Made by a program: the position numbers and the translations under genes. From NCBI GenBank assembly GCA_964408165.1, contig CAYOYH010000007.1, forward strand, positions 1-23,376: 23,376 nt of DNA. Direction: 5' to 3'. Positions within the stretch are counted from its first letter, which is position 1; every line of letters starts with the position of its first letter. The notes under the pieces are model-generated. The model was not told the origin of the DNA. It did not search any database and saw only the letters and a list, made by a program, of their open reading frames with translations. Below, in pieces: positions 1 through 6,788 of this stretch. The stretch comes from CAYOYH01 sp964408165 (lineage in GTDB: Bacteria > Patescibacteriota > Saccharimonadia > Saccharimonadales > CAYOYH01).

Positions 1-100
1 CCATGGAGGTGGTTTTGTATTACTTTTGCCATCAAAAGTAATGATGGGGTGCGCTCCCGAAACAGCGCCCTTTGGTTCTTCCAAAGAACACCCCTTTGCT
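1..100. repeat. Structured repeat element, copy 1
   Basis: A roughly 95-nt segment folds into a 10-bp hairpin (19-28 with 33-42, loop CCAT), followed by a three-way-junction-like part. In that part GGGGT (46-50) pairs with ACCCC (90-94) and encloses two hairpins, GCGCT/AGCGC (51-55/64-68) and CTTTGG/CCAAAG (70-75/81-86). A second copy starts at 306. The first stem differs between copies at three pairs, all compensated, so the fold is selected or recently templated as RNA or ssDNA. The element may start before the window. No known family is recognised. Confidence 0.65.
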
Positions 101-122
101 CCTAGCTCAGAGCTCCTCGCCC

Positions 123-146
123 CTGCGTTTCTGCGTTTCTGCGTCT
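123..146. repeat. 8-bp tandem repeat, three units
   Basis: CTGCGTTT, CTGCGTTT and CTGCGTCT follow each other directly. The unit is 8 bp, unlike the 7-bp arrays elsewhere in the window. No function is apparent. Confidence 0.5.
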
Positions 147-169
147 CCTACCGACATTAAAGAAAACTG

Positions 170-294
170 ATTAAGAAATAATGAACCGTCGCCGAGTAAT
201 GAGCTCGAGCTTTGTCCGTTACTCCAATGAATAACTAACGGACTTCGCCGACAGGCGAATTTGAGAGCTCCGGTGTAGTTGGTTATTTCTTAGT
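170..294. repeat. Nested inverted-repeat (cruciform-type) element
   Basis: The outer arms TAAGAAATAA (172-181) and TTATTTCTTA (283-292) are exactly complementary. Inside them GAGCTC occurs at 201-206 and 265-270 and can pair. Within that are two perfect hairpins: GTCCGTTA/TAACGGAC (214-221/236-243) and TTCGCC-GACA-GGCGAA (244-259). The four nested or adjacent pairings look like a non-autonomous mobile element (MITE/REP-like) or a structured RNA. It lies between the two copies of the other structured repeat. Confidence 0.55.
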
Positions 295-305
295 AATGTT
301 TTCGT

Positions 306-430
306 CCATGGAGGCAGTTTTGCTACACTTTTGCTGTCAAAAGTGTAAATGGGGTGCGCTCCCGAAAGAGCGCCCTTTGGTTTCCGCCGGCAGGCGGACA
401 GGTATTTCAAAGAACCCTCCTTTTACTACC
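306..430. repeat. Structured repeat element, copy 2, with inserted hairpin
   Basis: This segment aligns with copy 1 at offset 305, starting at CCATGGAGG. Its first stem (324-333/338-347, loop CTGT) keeps 10 bp through three compensatory changes. GCGCT/AGCGC (356-360/369-373) is retained, and CTTTG/CAAAG (375-379/408-412) is retained as well. The apical loop of the latter has gained about 20 nt containing the palindrome TCCGCC-GGCA-GGCGGA (383-398). The closing stem survives as GGGGT/ACCCT with a G-U pair. Confidence 0.65.
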
Positions 431-481
431 AAAAGTACCCAGCACAGACTAGGGCTTAGTGTAAGATTCGGCAATTTAGGG

Positions 482-510
482 TTTACAAATACGGAAGTTT
501 GTGCTTTAAT
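482..510 (+). promoter_or_regulatory. Sigma70-like promoter of the secretion-like operon
   Basis: TTTACA (482-487, 5/6 to the -35 consensus) and TTTAAT (505-510, 5/6 to the -10 consensus) are separated by exactly 17 bp. Transcription would start near 517, about 19 nt before the lipoprotein ATG. This is the best promoter match seen upstream of the + strand cluster. Confidence 0.55.
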
Positions 511-535
511 TTAGATGTTAAACGAGTTCTAGGTT

Positions 536-1201
536 ATGGATACTGCTGGAAACATTGAAAAGAGCGGAGAAGAACGGCCAAGTCTGCGTCGAAGGATTGC
601 GGCACTGGCATTGACTACAGTAGCTTTGGCTGGTTGTACTTCGTCTGCTGAAAGTGGAGAAGCTCCAGTGGAGTCTGCATCTGCTACATCAGAAATCTCC
701 GTGGTTGATAATTCTGCGCCGTCTCAGGAAAAAGCCACTTCCCTAGCTCTCGAGGAGATGGAGAACCTGTCAGCTGCTCAACGAGTTGATTATTGCATAC
801 AAGAGCTTCTGCCAAAATATGACTACTTCAACCTCGACAGCTTGGTCCCTGATAAGCCAACTGAACAAATCCTTGCTCTTAATTTGAGCCTCTGGTCAAG
901 GGCTCACTCAGAGATGGATCCCAAGCTATTGTTGTGTGTGTTTCCTGTAGATAATACCGGCTACACATATGATCGAGATAAAATTCTCAGTGGAGATGGC
1001 CTTGTTATCCCGCAAGGGTGGCACTCCATGAAAGAGCTTTCCCGAGATAGTGCAGAGCAGACACTGGAGCTTCAATGGGTTTTGAAGGATTTACAAGGAT
1101 CCACCCTAGAGAACACCGCTCGGTTTGAATATGTGAGCGGCGAGGGCGAAACCGGCCTCTACCTTATGACGCATTATACCAATGTCCTTACTGAAGGTTA
1201 G
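536..1201 (+). CDS. Putative lipoprotein of unknown function
   Basis: The 221-residue product begins with a charged n-region (SLRRR), a hydrophobic stretch ALALTTVALAG and a cysteine at about residue 34 (context LAGC), matching a lipobox. The mature protein would be lipid-anchored on the outer face of the membrane. After the Cys comes a Ser/Ala/Glu-rich linker of about 35 residues, then a globular region with no family I recognise. The ATG at 536 is the only start that supplies the whole signal peptide; the Shine-Dalgarno match is weak. As first gene behind a good promoter and 31 bp before the VirB6-like gene, it may be an envelope component of that system. That role is inferred from position only. 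Confidence 0.75.
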   Translation: MDTAGNIEKSGEERPSLRRRIAALALTTVALAGCTSSAESGEAPVESASATSEISVVDNSAPSQEKATSLALEEMENLSAAQRVDYCIQELLPKYDYFNLDSLVPDKPTEQILALNLSLWSRAHSEMDPKLLLCVFPVDNTGYTYDRDKILSGDGLVIPQGWHSMKELSRDSAEQTLELQWVLKDLQGSTLENTARFEYVSGEGETGLYLMTHYTNVLTEG

Positions 1202-1232
1202 TAGGGCGCCTTAAACGCATTGCCTCCTCGCC

Positions 1233-4200
1233 TTGTCTCTAGGCATAAGCTCGATAACGATATATTATTGTTTTGTGCATACTAAGACAAAAACATTTGC
1301 TAGTTTTTTGGGAGTGTTATTCTTAATCTTTGGCGTCTTCCTGATTAGTCAGTTTCTCCTAGGAGGACAAGCACACCAACATGGCGGTCATGCACTTATA
1401 ACTCCACCAACCTCTACAAATATCGTCGTTTTTGTACTCAACGAACCTACCAAGGGCGAATCTATAGTTACAATAACTAGACAGGAGATTGTAGGGGAGC
1501 ATTTCCCAGGCATAGGGGACTCTGTCGATCTTGTATGGCATACCGAGTTTCGTGATCGCCCAAAAGACCATTATTTTGGCAGCGGTTTCACATTATTCAC
1601 TGATGCAAATCCTTATGCGTGCAATGATGCTAACCCGAGAAACATCGTGGACATCAATGTTGTTGCGCCAAACGGGGAAACAGTTGGTGTCGAGAACATA
1701 AACATCTGCAGAAAAGCTACCAGCAGACTTACCAGCAATAATGATTTTTTAGCTGTTGTAAGTATTAACTTCGACACAACCGCAACACCCACCAATTTCC
1801 AGCTACAGCTTACTTATGCCTTTCTAAACGACGACACTGGAGAGGCTATAAACACTTTAGCTCCTATGAGTATTCATGATTTCACGCTTACACTTGATGG
1901 TTCTGAGGAGCCTGCCCATTTCAAAAATGGTTCTAGTGTCAATATCACGTATAGAGGTATTGCTGTGAATGGCATTTTGGCTGGAAACTATACTATGCGG
2001 CTTAAAATAAGGCCTATTCCTAATCATTGCGCCGGCCTTAGCGACACGAGTCAACTCTGTCGAAATGCTAAAGAGGCACCAGTACAAGATATTACTGACA
2101 CCTTTGTATTCCAAAGGGAGAACATAGTGAGAGAAATCAGTGTTGACCTAGGGGCTTTATCTTCCCCTGAGGGTGTACCGCTAGCTACCACCGGCACCGA
2201 CAGCCCAAAAATCGATTGTAGAGCAGAGAATTTTGGCTGGCTAATCTGCCCTTTGATCGATGCCATGTTGGGCTTCGTGGATTTCATGGCGAGGCTCATC
2301 AGTAATTTTCTCCAGGTACCTCCGGTGCAGTTCGGCGAGCTTAATGCCCAAGGTGAACCCAATGTCCAATACCAAATATGGCAGGGCTTTAGAAATCTAG
2401 CCCTAGGACTGCTGATGATAGCGATGCTAATCATGGTTTTCGGACAAGCTTTGTCGCTCAAAATCGACGCTTACACCGTCAAGAAAATGCTACCGCGCAT
2501 AGTCATTGCCGCCATCGGGATAATGCTGTCTATCTATCTGGCTGCGTTTATGGTGGATTTGTTCAATGTTCTGGGCGCTGGCATGCACGCGCTGGTTACC
2601 GCTCCGCTCGGTGGAGCCGATATTTTTGTTGGTAGCTTTGGGGATTTTTCGGCGACCCTGATAGCAGGAGTAGCCGGTGGAATGATGATTGTCGGCTTGG
2701 GTGTGGCGGGCTTTGTGATAGCGGTTCTTATCCCCGTGCTCATGTCTTTACTGGTGGTCTACCTGACTCTAGTGCTAAGGCAAGTAATCATAGTTATGCT
2801 AATCATCATCGCCCCTCTTGCCTTTGTAGCTTGGGTGATACCAGGGACTGAAAAATATTTCAAAATGTGGGGCAGTACTTTCATTAAAGCCTTGATGATG
2901 TACCCGCTGATTATGCTCCTGCTGGCTTCTGGTCAAATCTTCGCCGTTATAGTGACCAATGTGGACACCGGCCAACCAGGATGGATAAACACTCTTACAG
3001 CTCTGGTGGCTCTGGCTCTACCGTTAATGCTAGTGCCCGCCACCTTCCGCATGGCCGGCGGAGCTATTGCTATGGCCTCGGGAGCAATGGCAAATATGCA
3101 GGCCAAGACCAAGCAGCGCTTGGCAGACCCCAACGACAGGCTGGGTAGAAACCTCAAAAAACACCGCGAACTACATGGCCAGCGGAAAGATTCTAAGAGG
3201 ATAAGGAACGCTACGGGGCTTAATCAAAAAGCCGATGATGGAAAATTCAAAAAGACTTACAGGAAGTTCCAACGATACGGAGCGGCAGGTAGTTTGCTGG
3301 CTACTGGCGCCGGCAAAGGCGCCCTGGAAAAAGATCTTTATGCAGCAATTGGGCAGTCCAAGGAAGAGATGGACGCTCGATTACAGAAAAACCCCTACGC
3401 CGCTCAGAGCTACCTGCAGTACGGTCATAGCAGAAAGGCGCTAAAGGCTGAGGCTGTGCGCTTAAGAGACGACGGCAACGAAGCTCGGGCGCACGAACTA
3501 GAACAGTACGCCGGCAATTTTGGGCACGGCAACCAAGCGGCAGCTGGTGCTATGCTAATGAGCTTGGGCAGCATTGGTAAGCTCGATGACAAATCTATTG
3601 CTGGTGCGGCTAAAATGTTCGGCGCCAGTACCGACGAAGCTGGTGTGACTAAGTTTGAGGATCATCAACGCAGCGCTGCTGCTACTTTTAGTAATGTCCT
3701 CACGCAAGCTGGATATTCAGCTTCAACTGCAACATTGGCACAGCCTGAGTACAAAGGTGCCGCGGTGGTCAAGGCTAATGCTCTTGCTCTTGGTGATAGT
3801 GGTGGTGGTTTTGTTGTTAGTAGAACTGGCAATATGGCCTCGAAAAAAGGTGCGGCTAATTACCTTGCTCCAGACGCCGCAGGATCCTCTGGAGCCGAAA
3901 GAGCTGACTGGGTGACCATGGTGGAATCACAGTCGTACAGGAACACTGAGCCTAAATCTATCGAGCACATGGAGAGAACAATAGTCAAGCACATTAATGC
4001 AGATCCCGACGCTGATGGCTTCAATCATACAGAGCAACAGTCCGTAATTAAAAATGTAGCTAATGGAGAGCGCTACGGGGCAACTCCTGAAATTATGGAG
4101 AAGTGGGCTAGAGTGGCTAAAAGGTTTGATGGTGGAGCTAGCGAGGCTCAAGCCGCACAACTAAAAAGTATTGCTCAGGCAAACCAAAAAGTTGGTGCTG

Positions 4201-4415
4201 AGCAAGCCAAGGCTAGGGCAGCTGGGAATGAATCATCGCCTGAGCTTGTCCAGGCTCAAGCCAGCTTGGCTGCGGCGCAAGCAGCTATGCCCGACGCCTC
4301 AAACTTCGTGCAGATTGGTGGCGAATATGTTGCTACCGACACCCCTAGGTATGACTACCTAGCCGAACTTCACAGAGGCGAGCGAATAATACTTGGGTCG
4401 CCAGGCCCTCAGTGA
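1233..4415 (+). CDS. VirB6/TrbL-like polytopic membrane protein
   Basis: This 1060-residue protein has three parts. An N-terminal membrane segment (about residues 18-44) leads to a beta-rich, presumably extracytoplasmic domain to about residue 330. A core of about seven hydrophobic helices follows (about 335-361, 386-410, 419-448, three between 472 and 540, 553-575, 585-605). A polar Ala/Gln/Lys-rich tail of about 440 residues is probably cytoplasmic. The helical core just before a PrgI gene and VirB4 is typical of VirB6/TrbL inner-membrane channel subunits of type IV secretion systems. The start is uncertain: TTG at 1233 opens the frame, but GTG at 1275 would give a cleaner N-terminus (HTKTKTF before the first helix). 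Neither has a clear Shine-Dalgarno. Both soluble domains are much larger than in classical VirB6. Confidence 0.75.
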   Translation: MSLGISSITIYYCFVHTKTKTFASFLGVLFLIFGVFLISQFLLGGQAHQHGGHALITPPTSTNIVVFVLNEPTKGESIVTITRQEIVGEHFPGIGDSVDLVWHTEFRDRPKDHYFGSGFTLFTDANPYACNDANPRNIVDINVVAPNGETVGVENINICRKATSRLTSNNDFLAVVSINFDTTATPTNFQLQLTYAFLNDDTGEAINTLAPMSIHDFTLTLDGSEEPAHFKNGSSVNITYRGIAVNGILAGNYTMRLKIRPIPNHCAGLSDTSQLCRNAKEAPVQDITDTFVFQRENIVREISVDLGALSSPEGVPLATTGTDSPKIDCRAENFGWLICPLIDAMLGFVDFMARLISNFLQVPPVQFGELNAQGEPNVQYQIWQGFRNLALGLLMIAMLIMVFGQALSLKIDAYTVKKMLPRIVIAAIGIMLSIYLAAFMVDLFNVLGAGMHALVTAPLGGADIFVGSFGDFSATLIAGVAGGMMIVGLGVAGFVIAVLIPVLMSLLVVYLTLVLRQVIIVMLIIIAPLAFVAWVIPGTEKYFKMWGSTFIKALMMYPLIMLLLASGQIFAVIVTNVDTGQPGWINTLTALVALALPLMLVPATFRMAGGAIAMASGAMANMQAKTKQRLADPNDRLGRNLKKHRELHGQRKDSKRIRNATGLNQKADDGKFKKTYRKFQRYGAAGSLLATGAGKGALEKDLYAAIGQSKEEMDARLQKNPYAAQSYLQYGHSRKALKAEAVRLRDDGNEARAHELEQYAGNFGHGNQAAAGAMLMSLGSIGKLDDKSIAGAAKMFGASTDEAGVTKFEDHQRSAAATFSNVLTQAGYSASTATLAQPEYKGAAVVKANALALGDSGGGFVVSRTGNMASKKGAANYLAPDAAGSSGAERADWVTMVESQSYRNTEPKSIEHMERTIVKHINADPDADGFNHTEQQSVIKNVANGERYGATPEIMEKWARVAKRFDGGASEAQAAQLKSIAQANQKVGAEQAKARAAGNESSPELVQAQASLAAAQAAMPDASNFVQIGGEYVATDTPRYDYLAELHRGERIILGSPGPQ

Positions 4416-4426
4416 TAGGATAGCCT

Positions 4427-5368
4427 ATGGCAGTATATAAAGTCCCCCAAGATGTAGAAGCCGATGACAAGCTCATAGGTTTTCTGAGTATGAAGCAGTT
4501 CATTTTCGTGGTGGTGGCAGTAGTGCTTAGCTTCATTGCTTTTCGATTGGCTACGGTTAGTGTTTTCTTGGTGGCGCCTTTTGTTCCGCCGATAGCGGTC
4601 TTCGCAATTTTGGGTCTGTACCAACGCAAAGACCAGCCAGCAGAGGTTTATCTGCTAGCCATGCTCGGTTTTTACCTGAAACCACACCGACGAATCTGGA
4701 GCCAAGACGGCGTTTTGGAAACTCTAAACATTACTGCGCTAAAGAAAGTAAGCATCCAGTATTCAGACAATCTATCCCAGATCGAGGTAAAAAGTCGGCT
4801 AAACCGACTATCGACGCTAATGGACACTCGTGGCTGGGCCATTAAAAATGCTCAGTTTCAAACGAACATTGTCGCTCCCAGTGCAGACAGCCCGGGCGAC
4901 AGGTTAATCAACCCAGCTGTTGTCGCCAGCGCCCAACCTAGTGAAATACATGCGTCTGATGACATCTTAGACGTAGCTAACAACCCCGCTGCACAAAATT
5001 TCAATACCATGGTGAAGCAAATAGCTAGAGATGCTCACGATAGCGCGCTAGCACATATGCATAGTGGCGACGCTACGCCTATATCAGCGCCCGTTTACAG
5101 CCCAGGGCCTACGGGAATACACCAAAAAGTGATTACGCCTGTCTCTGATCAGTCCTACCAACAAAACGACCCCTCTTTTCCGCCTGTCCCGACCGCAACG
5201 TCGGGAACTCCCAACCTTCCTGCCGCAAGCACGATGACACCACCCACCTCAGATGCTATACTGGAGCTTGCCAACAGAAGAGATGATAGCCTCAGCGTAG
5301 AAACCATCGCCAAAGAAGCCGAGCGCCTACAATCGCTCGATAGCGACGAAACGATTCGTTTGCACTGA
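4427..5368 (+). CDS. PrgI-family membrane protein
   Basis: The first ~95 residues carry a short basic/acidic leader (MAVYKVPQDVEADDKLIGFL), two adjacent membrane helices (about 24-44 and 46-65) and the segment FYLKPHRRIW, the usual layout of PrgI-family proteins found beside VirB4 in Gram-positive and CPR type IV systems. Family members probably act as a VirB3-like membrane partner of the ATPase. Here a long, probably cytoplasmic tail (about 96-313) is added, rich in Pro, Ser and Thr. Within it lies a palindromic repeat (5180-5211) that also occurs in a non-coding gap. An AGGA at 4417-4420 sits 6 nt before the ATG, and the upstream gene ends 11 bp away. Confidence 0.82.
   Translation: MAVYKVPQDVEADDKLIGFLSMKQFIFVVVAVVLSFIAFRLATVSVFLVAPFVPPIAVFAILGLYQRKDQPAEVYLLAMLGFYLKPHRRIWSQDGVLETLNITALKKVSIQYSDNLSQIEVKSRLNRLSTLMDTRGWAIKNAQFQTNIVAPSADSPGDRLINPAVVASAQPSEIHASDDILDVANNPAAQNFNTMVKQIARDAHDSALAHMHSGDATPISAPVYSPGPTGIHQKVITPVSDQSYQQNDPSFPPVPTATSGTPNLPAASTMTPPTSDAILELANRRDDSLSVETIAKEAERLQSLDSDETIRLH
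5180..5211. repeat. Palindromic repeat inside the PrgI coding sequence
   Basis: The core hairpin is TCCCGAC/GTCGGGA (5187-5193/5200-5206) with a 6-nt loop. The whole 32-nt unit matches the reverse complement of 21500-21531 with only two differences, both in the loop. It is translated in frame in the disordered tail (around residues PTATSGTP). It resembles palindromic elements that insert into coding sequence without breaking the frame. Confidence 0.6.
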
Positions 5369-5382
5369 GCGGCAATAACGCA

Positions 5383-5416
5383 GTATTGAGTATTAGGTAT
5401 GGGGCATAGGGTAAGT
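5383..5416. repeat. Short degenerate 7-bp repeat array
   Basis: Units such as AGTATTG, AGTATTA, GGTATGG and GGCATAG follow at 7-nt spacing, purine-rich on the + strand. The array lies in the PrgI to TraC-like gap and belongs to the window-wide heptamer family. Confidence 0.5.
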
Positions 5417-5419
5417 AAA

Positions 5420-5581
5420 ATGGGCACTAATAAACGAACCACAAAAATGCAATCACTCGTAGGCGGTTTGGTTAATTTTGCTATAAATCTGAGGTTTCTG
5501 GCACCTTTTTGGTTTGTTGATTTCTATTTTTCACTCCCAGCTAGTCAGCACTCAGCCAGATATTCGAGGGTAGAGCTGTGA
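5420..5581 (+). CDS. Possible small membrane peptide (53 aa), doubtful
   Basis: The frame from ATG 5420 encodes 53 residues with a basic start (MGTNKRTTK) and one hydrophobic stretch (FLAPFWFVDFYFSLP). An in-frame ATG at 5399 would add seven residues. Its TGA overlaps the next gene's GTG in a 4-nt GTGA junction, so it could couple translation across the 209-bp gap. There is no recognisable family and only a weak Shine-Dalgarno. It could be chance reading through spacer sequence. Confidence 0.22.
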   Translation: MGTNKRTTKMQSLVGGLVNFAINLRFLAPFWFVDFYFSLPASQHSARYSRVEL

Positions 5582-6534
5582 ATCCAAATAATCAACAGGC
5601 GCCTCCTCCTACTCCAGGCGCAACGGTGAAGCCTATCTCTGCCTCAGCAGCGTCGGGAACTCCGCCGCCCCCTATATATCCCAGCCCTGTTGAAACTCCT
5701 CCAGCACCACCTCTGCCTGCTGCCTCATCTTCTGCTACGCCGCCTCAAACTTCCAGCTCCCAACTTCCTCCGCCAGCTGGCGGATCCAACACTGAGCCTC
5801 ATTTAGAGCAGGTTGTCAATGCCAACCCCAACAGCACTCAAAACACCCTGCGCATATCTGAAATTCGTGACGGCATAGTCATCATGGGCGACGGTAGCTA
5901 CCGATCGGTGGTTATGGCAAAATCAATCAACTTTGATCTAATGAGCCCGGAGGAACGAGAAGCCATAGAGTTCAGTTACCGAGATTTCTTGAACTCACTA
6001 TACTTCGATATCCAAATATACATACGGTCTCAAAAAATCGACATGCGACCATACTTAGAGAAACTAGACAAGCTCAGAGTGGAGCAAGAAAATATGCTCA
6101 TAAGTCTTATGACCGAGGATTACATAAACTACATAGAAGATTTGTCGCAACAAGCCAGTATTATGGATAAGAAATTTTATGTTATTGTTCCATACCTGCC
6201 AACACTGGCTCTAGATAAACCTCTAGAGGCTGGAAAGAAAGTGGCGGGCGGCTTCATAAGCCTTCTCAGACCAAAGAAAAGTCCGGTAATAACCATCGAC
6301 GAAGCCGACCTAGAAAAAGCCAAGCAGGAGCTAACGAATCGAGCTCAAAGTGTAATAAATGGTCTAAATCAAGCGGGTGTTCAGGCTTTGCCTCTCGACA
6401 CCCAAGAATTGATAGAGCTCTACTACGATTACTACAATCCCGACACCGCTACCAGGCAACAGCTTAAAAACTTTGACGGCTTTAGTGTTCCGGTTGTTAC
6501 CAAAGCCAATCAACCACCCGCGGGAGACAGCTAA
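5578..6534 (+). CDS. TraC/VirB4 N-terminal-domain-like protein
   Basis: The 318-residue product starts with about 80 residues rich in Pro, Ala and Ser (low complexity, likely disordered). An alpha/beta region follows (about 90-318), beginning IRDGIVIMGDGSYRSVVM, then the helix-rich segment SPEEREAIEFSYRDFLNSL, and later DKKFYVIVPYLP. That pattern resembles the non-ATPase N-terminal region of TraC/VirB4 proteins, encoded separately in several CPR type IV loci just before the ATPase. It has no Walker motif. The GTG start at 5578 has GAGGG at 5566-5570 seven nt upstream. Two palindromic sequences (5651-5663 and 5769-5784) lie inside the Pro-rich part. The name rests on pattern and position, not on a search. 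Confidence 0.65.
   Translation: MNPNNQQAPPPTPGATVKPISASAASGTPPPPIYPSPVETPPAPPLPAASSSATPPQTSSSQLPPPAGGSNTEPHLEQVVNANPNSTQNTLRISEIRDGIVIMGDGSYRSVVMAKSINFDLMSPEEREAIEFSYRDFLNSLYFDIQIYIRSQKIDMRPYLEKLDKLRVEQENMLISLMTEDYINYIEDLSQQASIMDKKFYVIVPYLPTLALDKPLEAGKKVAGGFISLLRPKKSPVITIDEADLEKAKQELTNRAQSVINGLNQAGVQALPLDTQELIELYYDYYNPDTATRQQLKNFDGFSVPVVTKANQPPAGDS
5769..5784. repeat. 16-bp perfect palindrome inside a coding sequence
   Basis: TCCGCC-AGCT-GGCGGA reads the same on both strands. It sits in the Pro-rich linker of the TraC-like protein (residues PPPAGG). It has the same form as palindromes at 383-398, 244-259 and 21396-21411. Confidence 0.55.
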
Positions 6535-6788
6535 TGCGTGGCTTAGCATTTAACATTTGGCATTTAACATTTGGCATTTATCATTTAACATTTAACATTT
6601 GGCGCCTTCTACTTAATACTTACTCCTTGATACTTAATACTTACTTCCGCCGTCTACTACTTCCCAATTCCCATTTCCTCCCGCCACCCATACTTTCTAC
6701 TTTCTACTTCCTACTTACTACTTACTTCCCCATTCTAAATTCTAGATTCTATATTCTAACTTCTACCCAAAGGAGCTCTCCATGCTAA
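6534..6788 (+). other. Open frame through a heptamer array (84 codons), doubtful gene
   Basis: The ATG overlaps the TraC-like stop as TAATG, and the frame stays open across the whole array, ending 7 nt inside virB4. Because the DNA repeats every 7 nt, the peptide repeats every 7 residues (FNIWHLT, FGIYHLT, FNIWRLL). It may only be a by-product of the array, or a coupling frame that carries ribosomes to virB4. virB4 has its own strong ribosome binding site. Confidence 0.2.
6541..6768. repeat. Degenerate 7-bp repeat array (about 32 units)
   Basis: It is made of units such as GCATTTA, ACATTTG, CTACTTA, ATACTTA, TTTCTAC and TAAATTC at strict 7-nt spacing, drifting in sequence from end to end and pyrimidine-rich on the + strand. 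It fills nearly all of the gap before virB4. It resembles the short tandemly repeated heptamers (STRR) known from cyanobacteria, although unit sequences differ. Confidence 0.75.

Noticed and set aside
1..535. tRNA or known riboswitch in the structured repeats
   Set aside because: No tRNA arm set with T-loop or anticodon pattern is seen, and the stems do not fit a riboswitch class I recognise.
2051..2461. 136-codon open frame on the - strand inside the VirB6-like gene
   Set aside because: It mirrors membrane-helix codons of the real gene and shows no family feature of its own.
6541..6768. Possible CRISPR array
   Set aside because: Units are 7 bp with no spacers and no conserved 20-40 bp repeat; no cas genes are in the window.
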